A program made the position numbers and the translations under genes. Under the pieces are notes generated by a model. That model searched no databases and was not told the DNA's origin. It saw only the letters and a list, made by a program, of their open reading frames with translations. A stretch of 64,000 nt of DNA. Origin: Rhipidocladum racemiflorum (lineage: Eukaryota > Streptophyta > Magnoliopsida > Poales > Poaceae). Shown in pieces: positions 44,572 to 57,400 of this stretch (position 1 is its first letter; each line of letters opens with the position of its first letter). Where the stretch lies: assembly GCA_036346355.1 (NCBI GenBank), contig CM070581.1:2666001-2730000 (forward strand), in the 5' to 3' direction.

Positions 44572-44881
44572 GGAAAAAAAACAAAGAGAAAACACCCCTT
44601 CCACCTCCTCCTCCACCATCCCTCCATTCCTCCCAACCCAAAACACGCTTCTTTTCGTCTTTCCTTCCTTCGCTCGCTTGCGTGTATCCATTCCTCTCTC
44701 TCTCCTCCAACAATGCCGCCGTGGAGGCAGCGCGCGCGCAGCCTCCGGCGGTGCTAGATCCACGGCCAAGCGCAGAAGAGCGCGCCAGGGCAAGAGGTCG
44801 GACAGGGAGCTCGAGCGGCGGCGGCGGCTGCGAAGAAGAAGAAGAAGAAGAAGGTGTGGCCGGGACAGGTGGGCGCGCCCA

Positions 44882-47800
44882 ATGCACGAGCACACCCGCG
44901 CCAGGGCGTGGGAGGCGACCGTGCGCAAGGTGCAGCAGCATCCGCAGCCCGCGGGGAGGCGGCGGGTGTCCCCGATGTCGGCCGCGGACGATTCGGAGAC
45001 GGCGTCCTCCTCGGCGTCGTCGTCCACCGGCGGCGACGACTCCGATGGGTACGTGGAGCGCGGCCTCCCCAACGGTGATTTCTACACGGGGCAGTGGCGC
45101 GGGGGCGCGCCGCATGGGGCTGGGAAGTATCTGTGGACGGACGGGTGCATGTACGAGGGCGAGTGGCGGCATGGCAAGGCGACGGGGCGGGGCAAGTTCT
45201 CGTGGCCGTCGGGCGCCACCTACGAGGGCGAGTTCATGGACGGGTTCATGGACGGCGCCGGCACGTACACCGGCGCGGCCGGGGACACGTACCGGGGGTC
45301 CTGGTCCATGAACCTCAAGCATGGCCACGGCAAGAAGAGCTACGCCAACGGCGACCAGTACGACGGCGAGTGGCGCGCGGGGTTGCAGGACGGCACTGGC
45401 CGCTACATCTGGCGCAACGGCACCGAGTACACGGGGCAGTGGCGCTCGGGGCTCATCCACGGCCGCGGCGCGCTCGTCTGGTCCAACGCCAACCTCTACG
45501 ACGGCGGTTGGGAGGACGGCTGCCCGCGCGGCCAGGGCACCTTCCGCTGGGCCGACGGCAGCGTCTACGTCGGCTACTGGACGCGCGACCGCCCCACCGG
45601 CATTGTCCAGCAGAAGGGCGTCTACTACCCGTCTCAGGCGGCGTCGTCCCCGACGGCGCGTGATCCCCGTGACGTGTTCGCGAGGGACTTGCCGGGCTTC
45701 ATGGGCGGCAGCACCGAGTCGGCGTCGCTGCAAAAGTCGCTGAATTATTCCGGGAACAGGACGGCCAATGGGCGGGCAAGCTCGGCGTCCGGGCTGAGCA
45801 ATAGCTCCGGCGGCGACCGGAAGTACGACAAGATTTGCATTTGGAAGTCGGACGGGGACATCACGTGCGACATTGTGGACGGGGCCGCCTTGGCGGACGA
45901 GGTGGTGGGCGCGCGGAGGAGCGTCAGGACGGACGACGGCGGTGAGGGTAGGGGGCTACCGCCGCCGTCGCCGGCGCCGCACATCACCAAGTGGGTGCCA
46001 CCGCGGGAGGCGAAGCGGCAGGGGGAGACCATCGCCAAGGGGCACAAGAACTACGAGCTCATGCTCAACTTGCAGCTCGGGATCAGGTGCGCGCGCGCGC
46101 GTTCGTTCGCTCGCTCGCCTTCAATGGCGGGTGTGACTTGTGAACATTTTGGTTGCGCGATTGTGTGATTTGATCATGTTACTTTGGCACCACGTAACAC
46201 CGGAGAAATTCGCCTTGGCTTTGGTACTTTTGTTGATCTACAAGTTCGAATTAGGGAATATTGACATGTGAATCATTAAAGAAATTGCTTTGGGTCATGT
46301 TATGGTTAAAAAGTGAAAAATTTTTTTGGGGGGTTGGCCAATCTGATTTTTATTACATGGTAAAGGCTTGATGGGTCAAATTGTTACTGAACTCCTTGCA
46401 AGCATATTTAGCCATCTTTCTTTCATTTTTTCTTTCTCCACAGTTAAATTCATGTCTGCGTTAACGATGATGTGTTGACACAGGCATGCAGTGGGGAAGC
46501 AAGGTCCAATTACGCTTGATCTGAAGTCCTCGGCTTTCGACCCAAAGGAAAAAGTATGGACAAAGTTCCCTCCAGAAGGCTCAAAATACACTCCTCCTCA
46601 CAATTCTTGTGACTTCAGATGGAAGGATTACTGCCCACAGGTGTTCCGGTTGGTCATCACTCCCATGATAAAGATATATGCTGCTGTACCTTTGATCTAG
46701 TGTCATCGTGCTGATCAACATATCGTTTGTTCTGAACTGAATCGTAGGACATTACGCAAGCTGTTCAAGGTGGATGCTGCTGACTATATGTTATCCCTTT
46801 GTGGAAGTGAGGCTCTCCGGGAGCTCTCATCTCCTGGTAAGAGTGGAAGCTTCTTTTACTTAACAAACGATGATCGGTACATGATAAAGACAATGAAGAA
46901 ATCAGAAGTTAAGGTTTGTCCTTTGTGCTTCCTTCTGTCTGTAGGCTTTCCAAGCTTCATAATTAAGGCCAGAAGTTTTATTCTGAATGCAAGAAACACA
47001 TGTTTACATTACAGATGCTTCTGAAGATGCTTCCAGCTTACTACAATCATGTCCGCTCGTTTGAGAATACTCTAGTAACCAAATTTTTTGGTCTACATTG
47101 TGTCAAGTTAGCTGGGGCAAATCAGAAGAAGGTTAGAGATGAATGTGACTGTATATTTCTTGTGCATCCTTAGCGCTACCTTTGTTATATACATTATTGT
47201 CAATGTTCAAAATGGGTGCCCTGACTGTTTCCTTCTGTACTACAACCCAGGTTCGTTTTGTCATCATGGGAAATCTATTTTGCTCTGATTATTCTATCCA
47301 TAGGCGTTTTGATCTAAAAGGCTCATCTCTTGGCCGTACAACTGACAAGCCACAAACTGAGATCGATCAGTATACAACTCTGAAAGACCTCGATCTGAAC
47401 TTCATATTTAGATTGAAGAAGCAGTGGTTTCAAGGGTTCCAAAGGTGCAACCCAGTTTTGTCTGATATTCTAGTTTACATTTGAGTTTAGTGCTAATTGG
47501 AAATCATGGCATTTTGGAATAATTTGCGATAAGCAGTAGTTATTTGTTTTCTTTATAGTTAGTAAAGAACTATTGGAATTTTAGTCCATAATGTTGATAG
47601 AGAGGTTAAATTTGTTTAAGCAGGCAAGTGGATAGGGATTGTGATTTCCTTCAGCAGGAGAAGATTATGGATTACAGTCTCCTGGTGGGTGTACATTTTA
47701 GACATAATAGAGAGAAGCCTCTGACCGAAGGTTGCTTGGCAAACTCAAACACCTTAGCAAATTTGTTAAAGAATAATCAAGTAGTTATTTATACCTTACA

Positions 47801-48904
47801 ATGCACTTTGTTTTTTTTAAGGTTCCACCGACAGTGATATCAACGAAGCATCAACACCTCGCCTTTCAAGAGGAAAAACAGACCAGTTTTTTGCTGATCC
47901 AAACAGGTAAGCCAGACATTTTAACTATTATCTGTTCTCTCATGTACTTTTGTGTTACCGGAATGCAACCTTTTTTTGGGAATAATTATGCTTCTATGAT
48001 GTTTGCCCATATCGATCCTAGCGTCGTAATTGGTAGGTTTACCAACAAATCATCAAATATTCTATGGCGATGCCAGGTTTGAACCAATTATATTATATAT
48101 GCCTGAAAGTTGACACTGATTTCTTTACTCGAGGATATTTAGTACTTCTTTCTTAAGCAGCATTCTAACCCTAATGAAAACAGCTTGCTCATTCATAATT
48201 TTTAAATCAATTGGACCTCTAATGATTAATTTTTCAATCGACATAATCTCGAGAACTGAAATGAAATAATTAAATATGCATTCATATAATCATTCTTCTG
48301 TGACGTATTCAAAATCTAGACTGTGCAGTTGGTTCATGCTCACCATGACTTCTAGCTACACTTGAGGCATTTTTGCTGAGGACTCTAGCAGCTACTACCT
48401 TTCCATTCATATTTGCCAGCTGTCTTCATATGGTTATGTGCTGTCAACTAGCTGAACAGCGGGTAGTAAATAACCGCACAATTGAACTCAAGACAGGGTA
48501 CAGATACACACAGCATACATAATAATTTACCATGAAAAATACCCTTCTGATTTATATTGTTTCACTATTTACTTGAGATTTTCATCTCTATATTGTGAAT
48601 GAACAGGTGGTCTAAAATCAAACTCGGGGCAAACATGCCTGCAAGAGCTGAACTGACTGCTCGGAAGAATGATTGCGAATCTCAGCTCATTGGAGAGCCA
48701 ACTGGGGAATATTACGATGTTATATTGCATTTTGGGATTATAGACATTCTTCAAGATTACGATATCAGCAAAAAGCTTGAGCATGCATACAAGTCTTTCC
48801 AATATGACCCAACATCTATATCAGCGGTGGATCCAAGGCAGTATTCCAAACGTTTTAAAGATTTCATATACAAAGCGTTTCAAGAAGACAAGTTAGACAG
48901 CTGA
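44882..48904 (+). CDS. PIP5K: Phosphatidylinositol-4-phosphate 5-kinase with MORN repeats, 8 exons
   Basis: Exons 44882-46086, 46484-46648, 46748-46913, 47015-47131, 47251-47444, 47624-47730, 47822-47906 and 48607-48904 total 2,337 nt (778 aa), normal for plant type B PIP5K. The enzyme phosphorylates PI4P to PI(4,5)P2 at the plasma membrane. The N-terminus has the subfamily's ARAWEATVRKVQQ. Residues about 62-240 are MORN repeats (NGDFYTGQWRGGAPHGAG type). The kinase domain, about 388-778, holds IMGNLFCSDYSIHRRFDLKG, SSLGRTTDK, the catalytic MDYSLLVGVHF, GIIDILQDYDISKKLEH and the activation-loop end RQYSKRFKDFIYKAF. The frame is open upstream of 44882, but that part is low-complexity and unlike the family. 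An apparent frame break near 47760 is resolved by intron 6 (47731-47821). Confidence 0.93.
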
Positions 48905-50178
48905 AATCATACCGAAGCTTGCGAACTACATCAGCCCTTAAGTGCAGATGAACTTTGAAATGTGAAAAGAATGCTCGAGCTGTGCACAATGCAGTGGGGC
49001 GTCCCTACTTGTGCGCTGTCAGTTATCTACTTATCTTTACCATAATTGGTGACTGCAGCTTCAGTAGAAGACATCTGGATGGTAGAGTTGCTCGAACTCT
49101 TGGTCTTCCAGAAATCGCCTGGCTCATGTAAATACAACATACATTCATATATAGAGCTCGCTAATATTTTGTAGGTTAGGAGATGTTAACTTAATGTTTT
49201 AACTTACAGATAGAAAAATTGTAACCACAAGTGCGCAAGCCAGTCCTGAGTTGTAAATGTTCTTTTTACCTGAGGGTAGCATGTATCAAGTACTATTCTT
49301 TTGTAACTGTCTTGATTGATACCTTTTAACATACCCATAGGAGATCCTTGGATTTCCGTCTGCACACTGTACAGTGTTTTTGGGGATCTGGCGGCTGGCA
49401 GTGATACCTTAGTTTTGTTCTCCTTTTCCTGAAATGAATGATCATGTCTTGGCTATTTGCCAACTCCCAATGATGCAACAAAGATGGGGACAACTGAAAC
49501 TTAGTGGCAGCTGAGACAGCAGCAATTTGTGTGCTTTAGAGTCAGCCTGTGATGATGGCTTATCTGCAATTCTGCATTGTGTCAAAGACAAAATGGAGTA
49601 ATGTTGCGCATTTTGTGGAACTTGCTTCCCTGCAATGAAAAGGACAGATTCAGCAGCCACAGGTGTTTAACCTGCTGATCGAGTATGTACAAGTACAAGT
49701 ACAACTGTATCTGATGAGAGCTGGTGGATAGCAATCTGCATGCTGGCGATGAGGTTACTGACCAAGTGACCATTGCTTATGTTTGCCGATGCGATAGGAG
49801 GATTAGTTATTTTGTGTGGAAATGGTTTAGCTCCCTGCAATGGCAGGTTTTGATATGCATGCCATGCCTGCACCGTTCAGCCAAGTCATACATACTAACA
49901 TACAAGAACCTGGATGTCTTCTTGTGCTTCTTCTGGAGAAATGATTGGTTAATGTCAGGTCCGGTGAAACTTTGCGCATGACGCAGATCCGAATTCTGTT
50001 GGGCAATTAATGTGGCTAACGTTAATTTAATTTTATAGTTACGCAATAAAAACATAAAATTAAATATTACATCTACGACAAGATTACTAGCAAGTAGTAA
50101 ATATTCGATGAATACATAGCACACTAGTAAAGAATGCACGCCTACATATGCTAGATAGCTTAACTAATACATAAATGT
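48905..50178. other. PIP5K 3' UTR and following gene-free DNA
   Basis: The first few hundred bases are likely 3' UTR; the rest shows no gene. Confidence 0.4.
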
Positions 50179-51488
50179 TGTTAAGTATATAGATATTTTC
50201 TTATATAGACTCTCCATGCAGATTTTTCTTATATAAGTTTTCTTTATATAGGTATTGCTTTATATAGGCTTTTCTTTTGTACCCACTTGTGCATCTATAT
50301 ATTTGGCCTGTTGGGCTCACATTGACAATAAGTGTTATTCATAACATGGTATCAAAGCAAGGTTTTAGGGTTTTACCGGCGTTGCACTTGCGCCGTCCCA
50401 AGCCACCACCCTGTTCTTCCGCTTCCACTGCCCTTGGGAGGAGCCATCTCCACTCCTTAGGGCGGCCACCTCGGCTGCCGGCGACATCAGCGACTTCTTC
50501 CCGGCTAGGCCGATTTTCGTGCGGTTCTTTTCGTTGTTGTGTCTCCGCCAGCATCGTCTTCTTCTTTGTTATTATCAACCACTAGCGGCTCCTCTCGTTA
50601 GGCGCCCACCGCTCACCGACGGCTCCTCCAGGCTGGCTGCTCTGTCGTTGCCACCCAAATGAGCTTTTCTCTACCAGGTGGGGCTCTTTCCAGACCGGCT
50701 TCTCTGTCATCGCCACCTAAATACGCTTTTCTTGGTCGTGCACCTGCCTAACGACGATGCAAACCAAGGGCTTCTCCTTGTCTTAGCCATCGTCGATGAG
50801 CTTTGGTTCGATGTAGACGTGATTTTCTTTGCATCGGGCGCCGCCGCTGAATTTTGATCTTAACTTCTATTTCGTGTTTGGCAGTAGCTACTGCTAGTAT
50901 CTACTACTAATATTCCTAGTTATTTTCGAGTCTTTCTTAGCATCATTGCTTCCGTTGCGTCCATCCAAGTTCTTAACATCTTGGTTCTTTCGTCGACTTG
51001 GCTCTTTTACCGGCTCAGCTCATTCCGTCGACTTTGATTTCTGACTCATTACCTTGGCTTGTCTCGACTTCGTCAGCTTCCTTTGTTGGTTTCAGCTCAT
51101 TATGTCAGCAGGTTTTAGCTCGCCTCGTTCTATCGGCTTCGTTGGCTTTTCTTCGTCAACTTGGCTCCTTTGTCGGCTTTTCTTTGTCGGCTCGATTTTT
51201 CAAGAGTTGAATGCTACGATGACTACTTCCAGGCCAAGAGTTTGGAAATTTTCTATTGTACTGTCAACCCTTTCAAATGCAATGCTATTGCATACGCCTT
51301 GCATTTGTGAGAGGGGGTGTTAAGGATACATATATTGACTTATATTGACTCTCCGTATATAGGTTTTCCTTATATAAGTTTTTCTTGTATAGGTATTGCC
51401 TTATATGGGCTTTTCTTTTGTATCCATTTGTACATCTATATATTTTGGTATATTTGCCTTAAATTGACAATAAGTACTATTCATGACA
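50179..51488 (+). mobile_element. TRIM-like non-autonomous LTR element (1.3 kb)
   Basis: Direct repeats 50179-50346 and 51318-51488 both begin TGTTAAG and end CA, and share words such as TATATAGGTATTGC, GGCTTTTCTTTTGTA and TTGACAATAAGT. TGGTATCAAAGCA follows the first repeat directly as a primer-binding site. GAGAGGGGG precedes the second as a polypurine tract. Flanks AATGT and AATAT resemble a mutated 5-bp duplication. The 970-bp interior has CT/GC-rich sequence but no gag or pol domain. LTRs of about 170 bp and total size fit TRIM/small copia derivatives. Confidence 0.8.
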
Positions 51489-52639
51489 AATATAAGCAAT
51501 ACTATCGTAGCAGTTTTCATTCTCAACCGATTTAATCACTAAGAGAAAAATCGCTTGGACAAACAACTAGTCGGTCTAAAACAACTTACGACGGGCTTGG
51601 TGTAAAACAGAAAACTGTATAGGAGCGGGGTGGCAATGAAAGTACAACGCTTCTCCGAAACATAGCCATTCATGTGTTCCTCTATGTTAGGATATGGATG
51701 ACGTGACTTGTGACTATGTATTTCATGTGTTTATCGCTTGAGTCTGCATTTATAACCTAACATAGTCATCCATATATATCTCCAGTATTACCATATTAAC
51801 TTATACTATAATCCATATAAGAGCTCCACTACTTATATATTAGCTTTCCACCATCTAACTAAGCAATATAAAGCTAAAGTCTCCCTTCCAACTCAATGGC
51901 CCTTTTAACTTCTGAAATTAGTTCCAACAAGTTCTCGGAAAGAACCCTCCACAGAGCAACTTTTAAAAGCATTTCTCGTCAGGTGAAAACAGCTCTGGAA
52001 AGTGACACTATTACTACAAAAACGCTCGTAGACTAGTTGATGCCAATACCGGGTGGTCTTTTGGTCTCCGACTTTTTCTGAAAAAAAAAAAAAAAAAAAC
52101 TCCTGATCTTGTGATATTGCACTAACATGACTGCATTTTTATATTCTGCAACCAAACAGAAGTAATAGAAAATACGAGCAAGAGCTGAAAAGATCAGACA
52201 GTTACGAGATATGTCCCCATATTTTTTTATCTGCTGCTGGGAGATGTGGCCGGCAACTATCAACACCGAACCTTCTCTTGCACGGAGGAGCGACGCTGAT
52301 TGGATACCGAGGATTCTATTAAAGAAAACCAAAAGGGGGAAAGCATAAGCATGAGAAAGTTGTGGATAAACAAAATGGCATCCGATGGGCGAGCATGCCG
52401 GCCGTAGCAAAAAACTAATCTGAAGAGAGAGAGACATTAATTCCTGTCCACACCACATGATACTTCTTTTACGGGCAACATGTAATTAACATGATTGTAC
52501 ACATGTATTATACACATGAAAGATTAATCACCAATGATCGTGTTGCGAGCATGTTCTCGCTACTTGCAATAATATTATACTCCATGCATAGCAACAACAA
52601 CACCATTGTGTGTTAGCTTAGACTTTAGCTAGCTACCAG
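51489..52639. other. Gene-free interval
   Basis: No gene recognised. A roughly 30-base word near 51682 (CTATGTTAGGATATGGATG) recurs near 56091. Confidence 0.4.
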
Positions 52640-53099
52640 TAAGGTGCCCGTGCCTTGCAACGGATGACCAACAGATTGATACACGCTATAAAAAGTGATC
52701 CAAAATTGTATAAACAAACGGATGACCAACAGATTGCTCATGAGGTAATCAATGTAGAGGCAGTAGTGGTATTTAGTTTTCATACTTACCCCTAATTATG
52801 TAGGGCAAATAACTCATGAGCTTAAATTTGGAGTCTCCTCGTCACCGGCGCTAATTACTCATTGGCCAAGTACTGCATGCGCTAATTACTGCATTGGCCA
52901 AGCACTGCATGCTCACCAGCGCTAATTACTTGAGGTAATTAATGCACTGCATGCTTTTCTATGCGCAAGGAATAAATTCGGGGAAGGATCCAACTCATAA
53001 TTTCAGCCATTGGATCTCCCTTGTTGGATGGTGTAGATTTAGTGTATCAACCTGCTAACTCGTACTTTTAATATTAGTATAGATATAGATATAGATATA
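52640..53099. repeat. Dispersed repeat beginning GTGCCCGTGCCTTGCAACGG
   Basis: The start motif at 52644 is a word I associate with a repeat common in grass genomes, and the segment ends in an AGATAT tract (about 53080-53098). It contains internal direct repeats (GGATGACCAACAGATTG twice; GCTAATTACT several times). The transposon class is not resolved. Confidence 0.4.
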
Positions 53100-53152
53100 C
53101 GTCCATTTGCTTGGATAACCAATCCCTCTCATCTTGGTTAATTTTCCTCTAA

Positions 53153-53435
53153 GGGCATGTCCAATGGTAGAGCCAACTACTGGCTATAAGAAAGCTCCAT
53201 GTCACTTATAGCTAGCTTAAAGACAAGCTCTCCAATAGGTTGGCTATAACATATTCTCCAACATTAAATGTGGGTCCACATGTAATTGTCTTTTATTTTT
53301 TTTGGAAAACACTATAGCCTGGCTCTTAGTTAAGAGCCAGCTCTTGTCTCTCTCCTCTACTTCTCTCCTCCATATAAGCAAAAAAATGAGATGGACTCCT
53401 TATAGCCTGCTGACATGTCTTCATTGGGGATGCTC
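53153..53435. mobile_element. Tourist-like MITE
   Basis: The left end GGGCATGTCCAATGG and right end CATTGGGGATGCTC are imperfect inverted repeats with TAA outside on both sides (53150-53152, 53436-53438). It is 283 bp, non-coding, with internal near-palindromic TGGCTATAA words. Confidence 0.75.
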
Positions 53436-53954
53436 TAATTAAGCCGGAATGTGAATACATGCACATCTACCTAAAGTGTTGTCTTGGTTTTTGTTTCCGT
53501 TTGAAGGCGTAGAGATCTAGAGGACACATTTTTTCCTAGAGCTACGTACCATGCGTCTGGCTGCCTCGTTATACGTCCCACATTTGTCATCAGCGCCACA
53601 ACTCAAGGTTCGTGCCTGGCGATTGCTACCAAAAGGCAGGCCAAGCAAGAGATCGAGAACAAAAGGCGAGAAATGATGATCCTGAAGCCCCCAGATAATG
53701 GAAGCTGTCTCGAAGAAATCGACGTCTCATGATTCTGTCCTACCAGGAGCCGTAGCGCTGCTCTTGCTGTTGTTTACTGATAAGATGAACTGACAGAATT
53801 AGTTGCCATGGTAATTTAGCTTCGCGTGCGTCTCGACTTGCGACTACCGTCTTTTGGCATAACTACGTACTTAAGTACTACTCAATAGTGTTGTACCTCT
53901 TGCAATTCTGAGAAGTTTATCTGTTAGTTGGTGCAAAGAAAAAAAAAATGATTA
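53436..53954. other. Gene-free interval
   Basis: Nothing recognised. Confidence 0.35.
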
Positions 53955-54270
53955 GGGCTTGTACAATGGTGTGATATAAGTTGTTTATATATTTTGCCAC
54001 GTAAATTTTTTGTTGGCATAGAAGAGAGAGAGGGGGGGGGGTGTAGATGTCTTTTCATGAAGAGACAATTATCATATAGACGACATAAAATAAGTTCACG
54101 TTATTATTTATAGTAAACACTTTTTCATACCATAATTAAAAAATTGTGAATCTCACGGAGACAACCTATTGTGAATCTCATGGAGGCGATCTTAAAATGT
54201 CATTTATTATGAAGGCTATCTTTAATTTTATCTTTAGATGATACTATAGAGTAATATATAGACAATAATC
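53955..54270. repeat. Dispersed repeat related to 42826-43140
   Basis: GGGCTTGTACAATGGTGTG, TTTTTTGTTGGCATAGAAG, GAGAGAGAGG, GAAGAGACAATTATC and ATAGACGACATAAAA occur in the same order as in the earlier copy. It is probably a decayed MITE family; TIRs cannot be assigned. Confidence 0.45.
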
Positions 54271-54719
54271 ATCTTTACTGTTATATATATACACACTCTC
54301 TTAGATCTATGTCTCTTTTTGCAACGACGTAATGAATAATGCACGAAAGAGATTGTGGTACACAATGCTGGCCCAAACTTGGAAGCTACGAAATACACCG
54401 TGGGAAAGTGGCATTGTAGCATCCGTATGGGTGCTGTTCTGCCTACTACATGCACGCAGACCGTAGCTAGAAGAGCCCTCTGCTTTTTGACCGTGAGAGC
54501 AATCTGAGAACTGAAGCCGAAGCAGTGCATGGCACCGCCTATGCTGCGACTACTGCTGCCTTTTGCCACCCCCCGAGAGGTTAAGATTGTATTGGTCGTC
54601 AAAAAGACAAAAAGTTACTGGTATTACTCCATTGGTTGGGCTCACATGGGGACGCGGATCGGGTGCAATGGCTACACACACTGCAACTTTGGAAGTAGAC
54701 TGATCCAAAACATTTAAAA

Positions 54720-57400
54720 TGAATTTAATACCCAGAATTCAAATTTCATTTTTAGTTCACATATCGTCACCTTAGCTCGGAAATCTGAAATTTCAGTGAA
54801 ATCTCGTTATTTAGGATAAAATTCAAATTTAGAAAAATTTTGAATCGATATTTCCCAAATTTCGGCCGAAATTGCTGAAATCATGATAAATTTTAACTGA
54901 ACAAAAAAAAGTTCAAACGATGTTAAAAATTTTTAAAAAAAAATTGGATGGTCCTAACACATCACTAATGTTCCTGTATAAATTTTAGATGATGATAAAG
55001 TCTAAATTTTTTTTAAAAATTCTAAGAGTGCTACTGTGCTAATAAAAGGCTAACCAGCAAATTTCAACATAATGGAAAATGATGCAAACCATGTTATAAA
55101 TATTTGAAAAATTTTGTGAATGGTCCTAACATATCCATAATATTCTCATAAAATTTAAGATGATGATCAAGCTTGAGGAATTTTCAAAAATTCAGATAGT
55201 GCTACTGAAGGCTAACCGATAAATTTCAACCGAATGAAAATGGTTCCAAACAAGTTAGAAAATTTAGAAAAAAAAAATTTTTGAATGGTCCTGATGCATC
55301 ACTAATGTTATCATAAAATTTTCAAATGATGATCAAGCTTGAGGAATTTTAAAAAATTATGACAGTGCTACTGTCCTGATAAAAAATTGATCGGCAAATT
55401 TTAACTAAATGAAAAATAGTGCAAACCATATTAGAAACTTTTGAATTGTGGATGGTCCTGACACATCCATAATGTTTGTGTTGCCTGAGACAATGTTTGT
55501 TCTAATGCTACCAATTTTTATGACCTTGTAGGACATCTGCCAACAAGGACGTTAATTAGCGATGTTCATGAAAAGTTATGTGAATGCCAGCGGCAAACAA
55601 AGCTAGACATGACTATGTTATTCATGCAATTTGGTCAGACGACACTTGTTTAGTAGTGCGTTCATCCATTAGCACATGATCATTGTACTACTGTTTAATG
55701 CTATTCATTGTGCTATTCTGACCGTGCTACTATTTTTGTATATGCTCTTCTATTTTTGATTTTCTAGGGATAGTAAATAAAGTCTAATATTTTTAAAAAT
55801 TTACTACATGATCCTTGGGTACTAATTATGATGTAATTAAAATTTTAGAGCATGATCAAGTTTCTAAATTTTTATAAAAATATGAGTGTCTTTGTTCCTA
55901 TTCATTAATTGTTGTTTTTTATTTTCCAGAAGCACTAATTGAATTTAAAAATTGTTGAAACTTCTCAGAAGTGTTTTATAAATTAATTAGTATTTATTAA
56001 TATATTTTTCCAATTTTCCTTGAGTGTGTCAAAAATAAAAAAACATTCAAAAATTGCTCAAAAATCGGTGAAAATCGGTCGACGATCGCTCTATGTTAAG
56101 ATATGGATGGCGTGACTTGTACGCAAGAAATCAAAAATCAGTCGACAATCGGTGAACTGACAGGCGCACCGTGTGATTTTTTTAATATTTGTTTTTTAAC
56201 TGGACCGGTTTACCCAACAATTTCAAATGTCGAGTAAGCATGATACACTCGAAAACTACAATTTTTGAGTGATTTACTTCGATTTTGTAAACCCTCTCAT
56301 TTGCTTGTGACATACTTCTCATAGTGCAAATAAGCAGGGTAGTACATGGATAAGAAGTAAGAAGGGAACAAGGGGTAGAAACACAAGCCAGATAGGCAAC
56401 AGGACATAAAAATAGAAGCATTGCTCAACATATGGACACACAGAATAGAAGATGATACGGATGTTAAGCTGACGAAGGCCGCACCACACGTCGTGCGGGC
56501 GGCACGAGCAAAAGTACTAAAAATTGGCAAATCAGGGCAGTAGTTTCTTGACGTGATGCAGTAACATAGCATGCTATTGAGCAATGGTTAGTGTTCACAA
56601 TATCTTTGATAGTAACTCAAATATCATGATTATCGAGCGTATTGAGCCAGCTCAACATAAAAAATCGCTCGGTAAATCGGTTGAATTCAAATTCAAAAAA
56701 TTTGAGAAATTTGAGAAATTTTAAAAATTTTAAAAAAGGTTTTAAAATTTTTGTGTGAAGTCATGAGGCAATGCTGATGATGTTGTAAAATTTTAGATCA
56801 TTATAAGACTAGTGTATTTTTAAAAAAATTCTAAAATTGCTACTGTCTTTATATATGCTCTTCCATGTTTTATTTTCTAGGGGTACTAAATGAACTATAA
56901 TATTTATAAAATTTTACTACATGATACTTGGGCACCAATTATGTTGCCATTAAAATTTTGGATCATTATCAATAATATAAATTTTTATAAAAATATGACA
57001 GTGTCTCTATCCCTTTTCATTAATTGATGTTTTTGATTTTCCAGAAGCACTAATTAAATTAAAAAAATTATTAAAATTTATATAAGGTGTTTTATAGATT
57101 AATTAGGATTTATTAATATTTGTTTACCATTTTTTTGTAATTTATTTCTAATTTTCCTTGATTGTGCCTAAAATAAAAAAATCATTCAAAAATTATTAAA
57201 AAATAGCTCAAATATCAGTGAAATCGGTCGATTTTTTTAATTTTTTTTCAATTTAGTCTGACCACCAATTTCAAAGAATTTGACTTTGAACTCATTCGAT
57301 TTCTACCGATTTTCAACTATAATCGAGCGATTTTTTTTCAATTTTTGAAATTGATTTTCGTGCTTTTTTTATCGGTATGTGAAACCCTAGCAACGGCTTA
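54720..57400. repeat. AT-rich composite repeat field
   Basis: It contains four degenerate tandem units of about 165-172 bp (54946, 55118, 55283, 55450, each starting GGATGGTCCTAACACATC or similar). It also holds two direct copies of a roughly 380-bp segment (55735-56100 and 56845-57240) sharing GCTCTTC...TTTTCTAGGG, CTACATGAT, TTCCAGAAGCACTAATT and a terminal AAATCGGTCGA. No frame encodes a known domain. It could be the interior of a large non-autonomous DNA transposon or Helitron. Confidence 0.6.

Noticed and set aside
44188..45733. Minus-strand frames of 294 and 440 aa antisense to PIP5K
   Set aside because: They are shadows of the GC-rich MORN-encoding exon; no domain, and the sense strand has a complete, spliced family match.
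47731..47821. Apparent frameshift and stop in the PIP5K kinase domain
   Set aside because: A GT-AG intron (47731-47821) restores phase and gives the expected variable linker, and the total coding length becomes a multiple of three.
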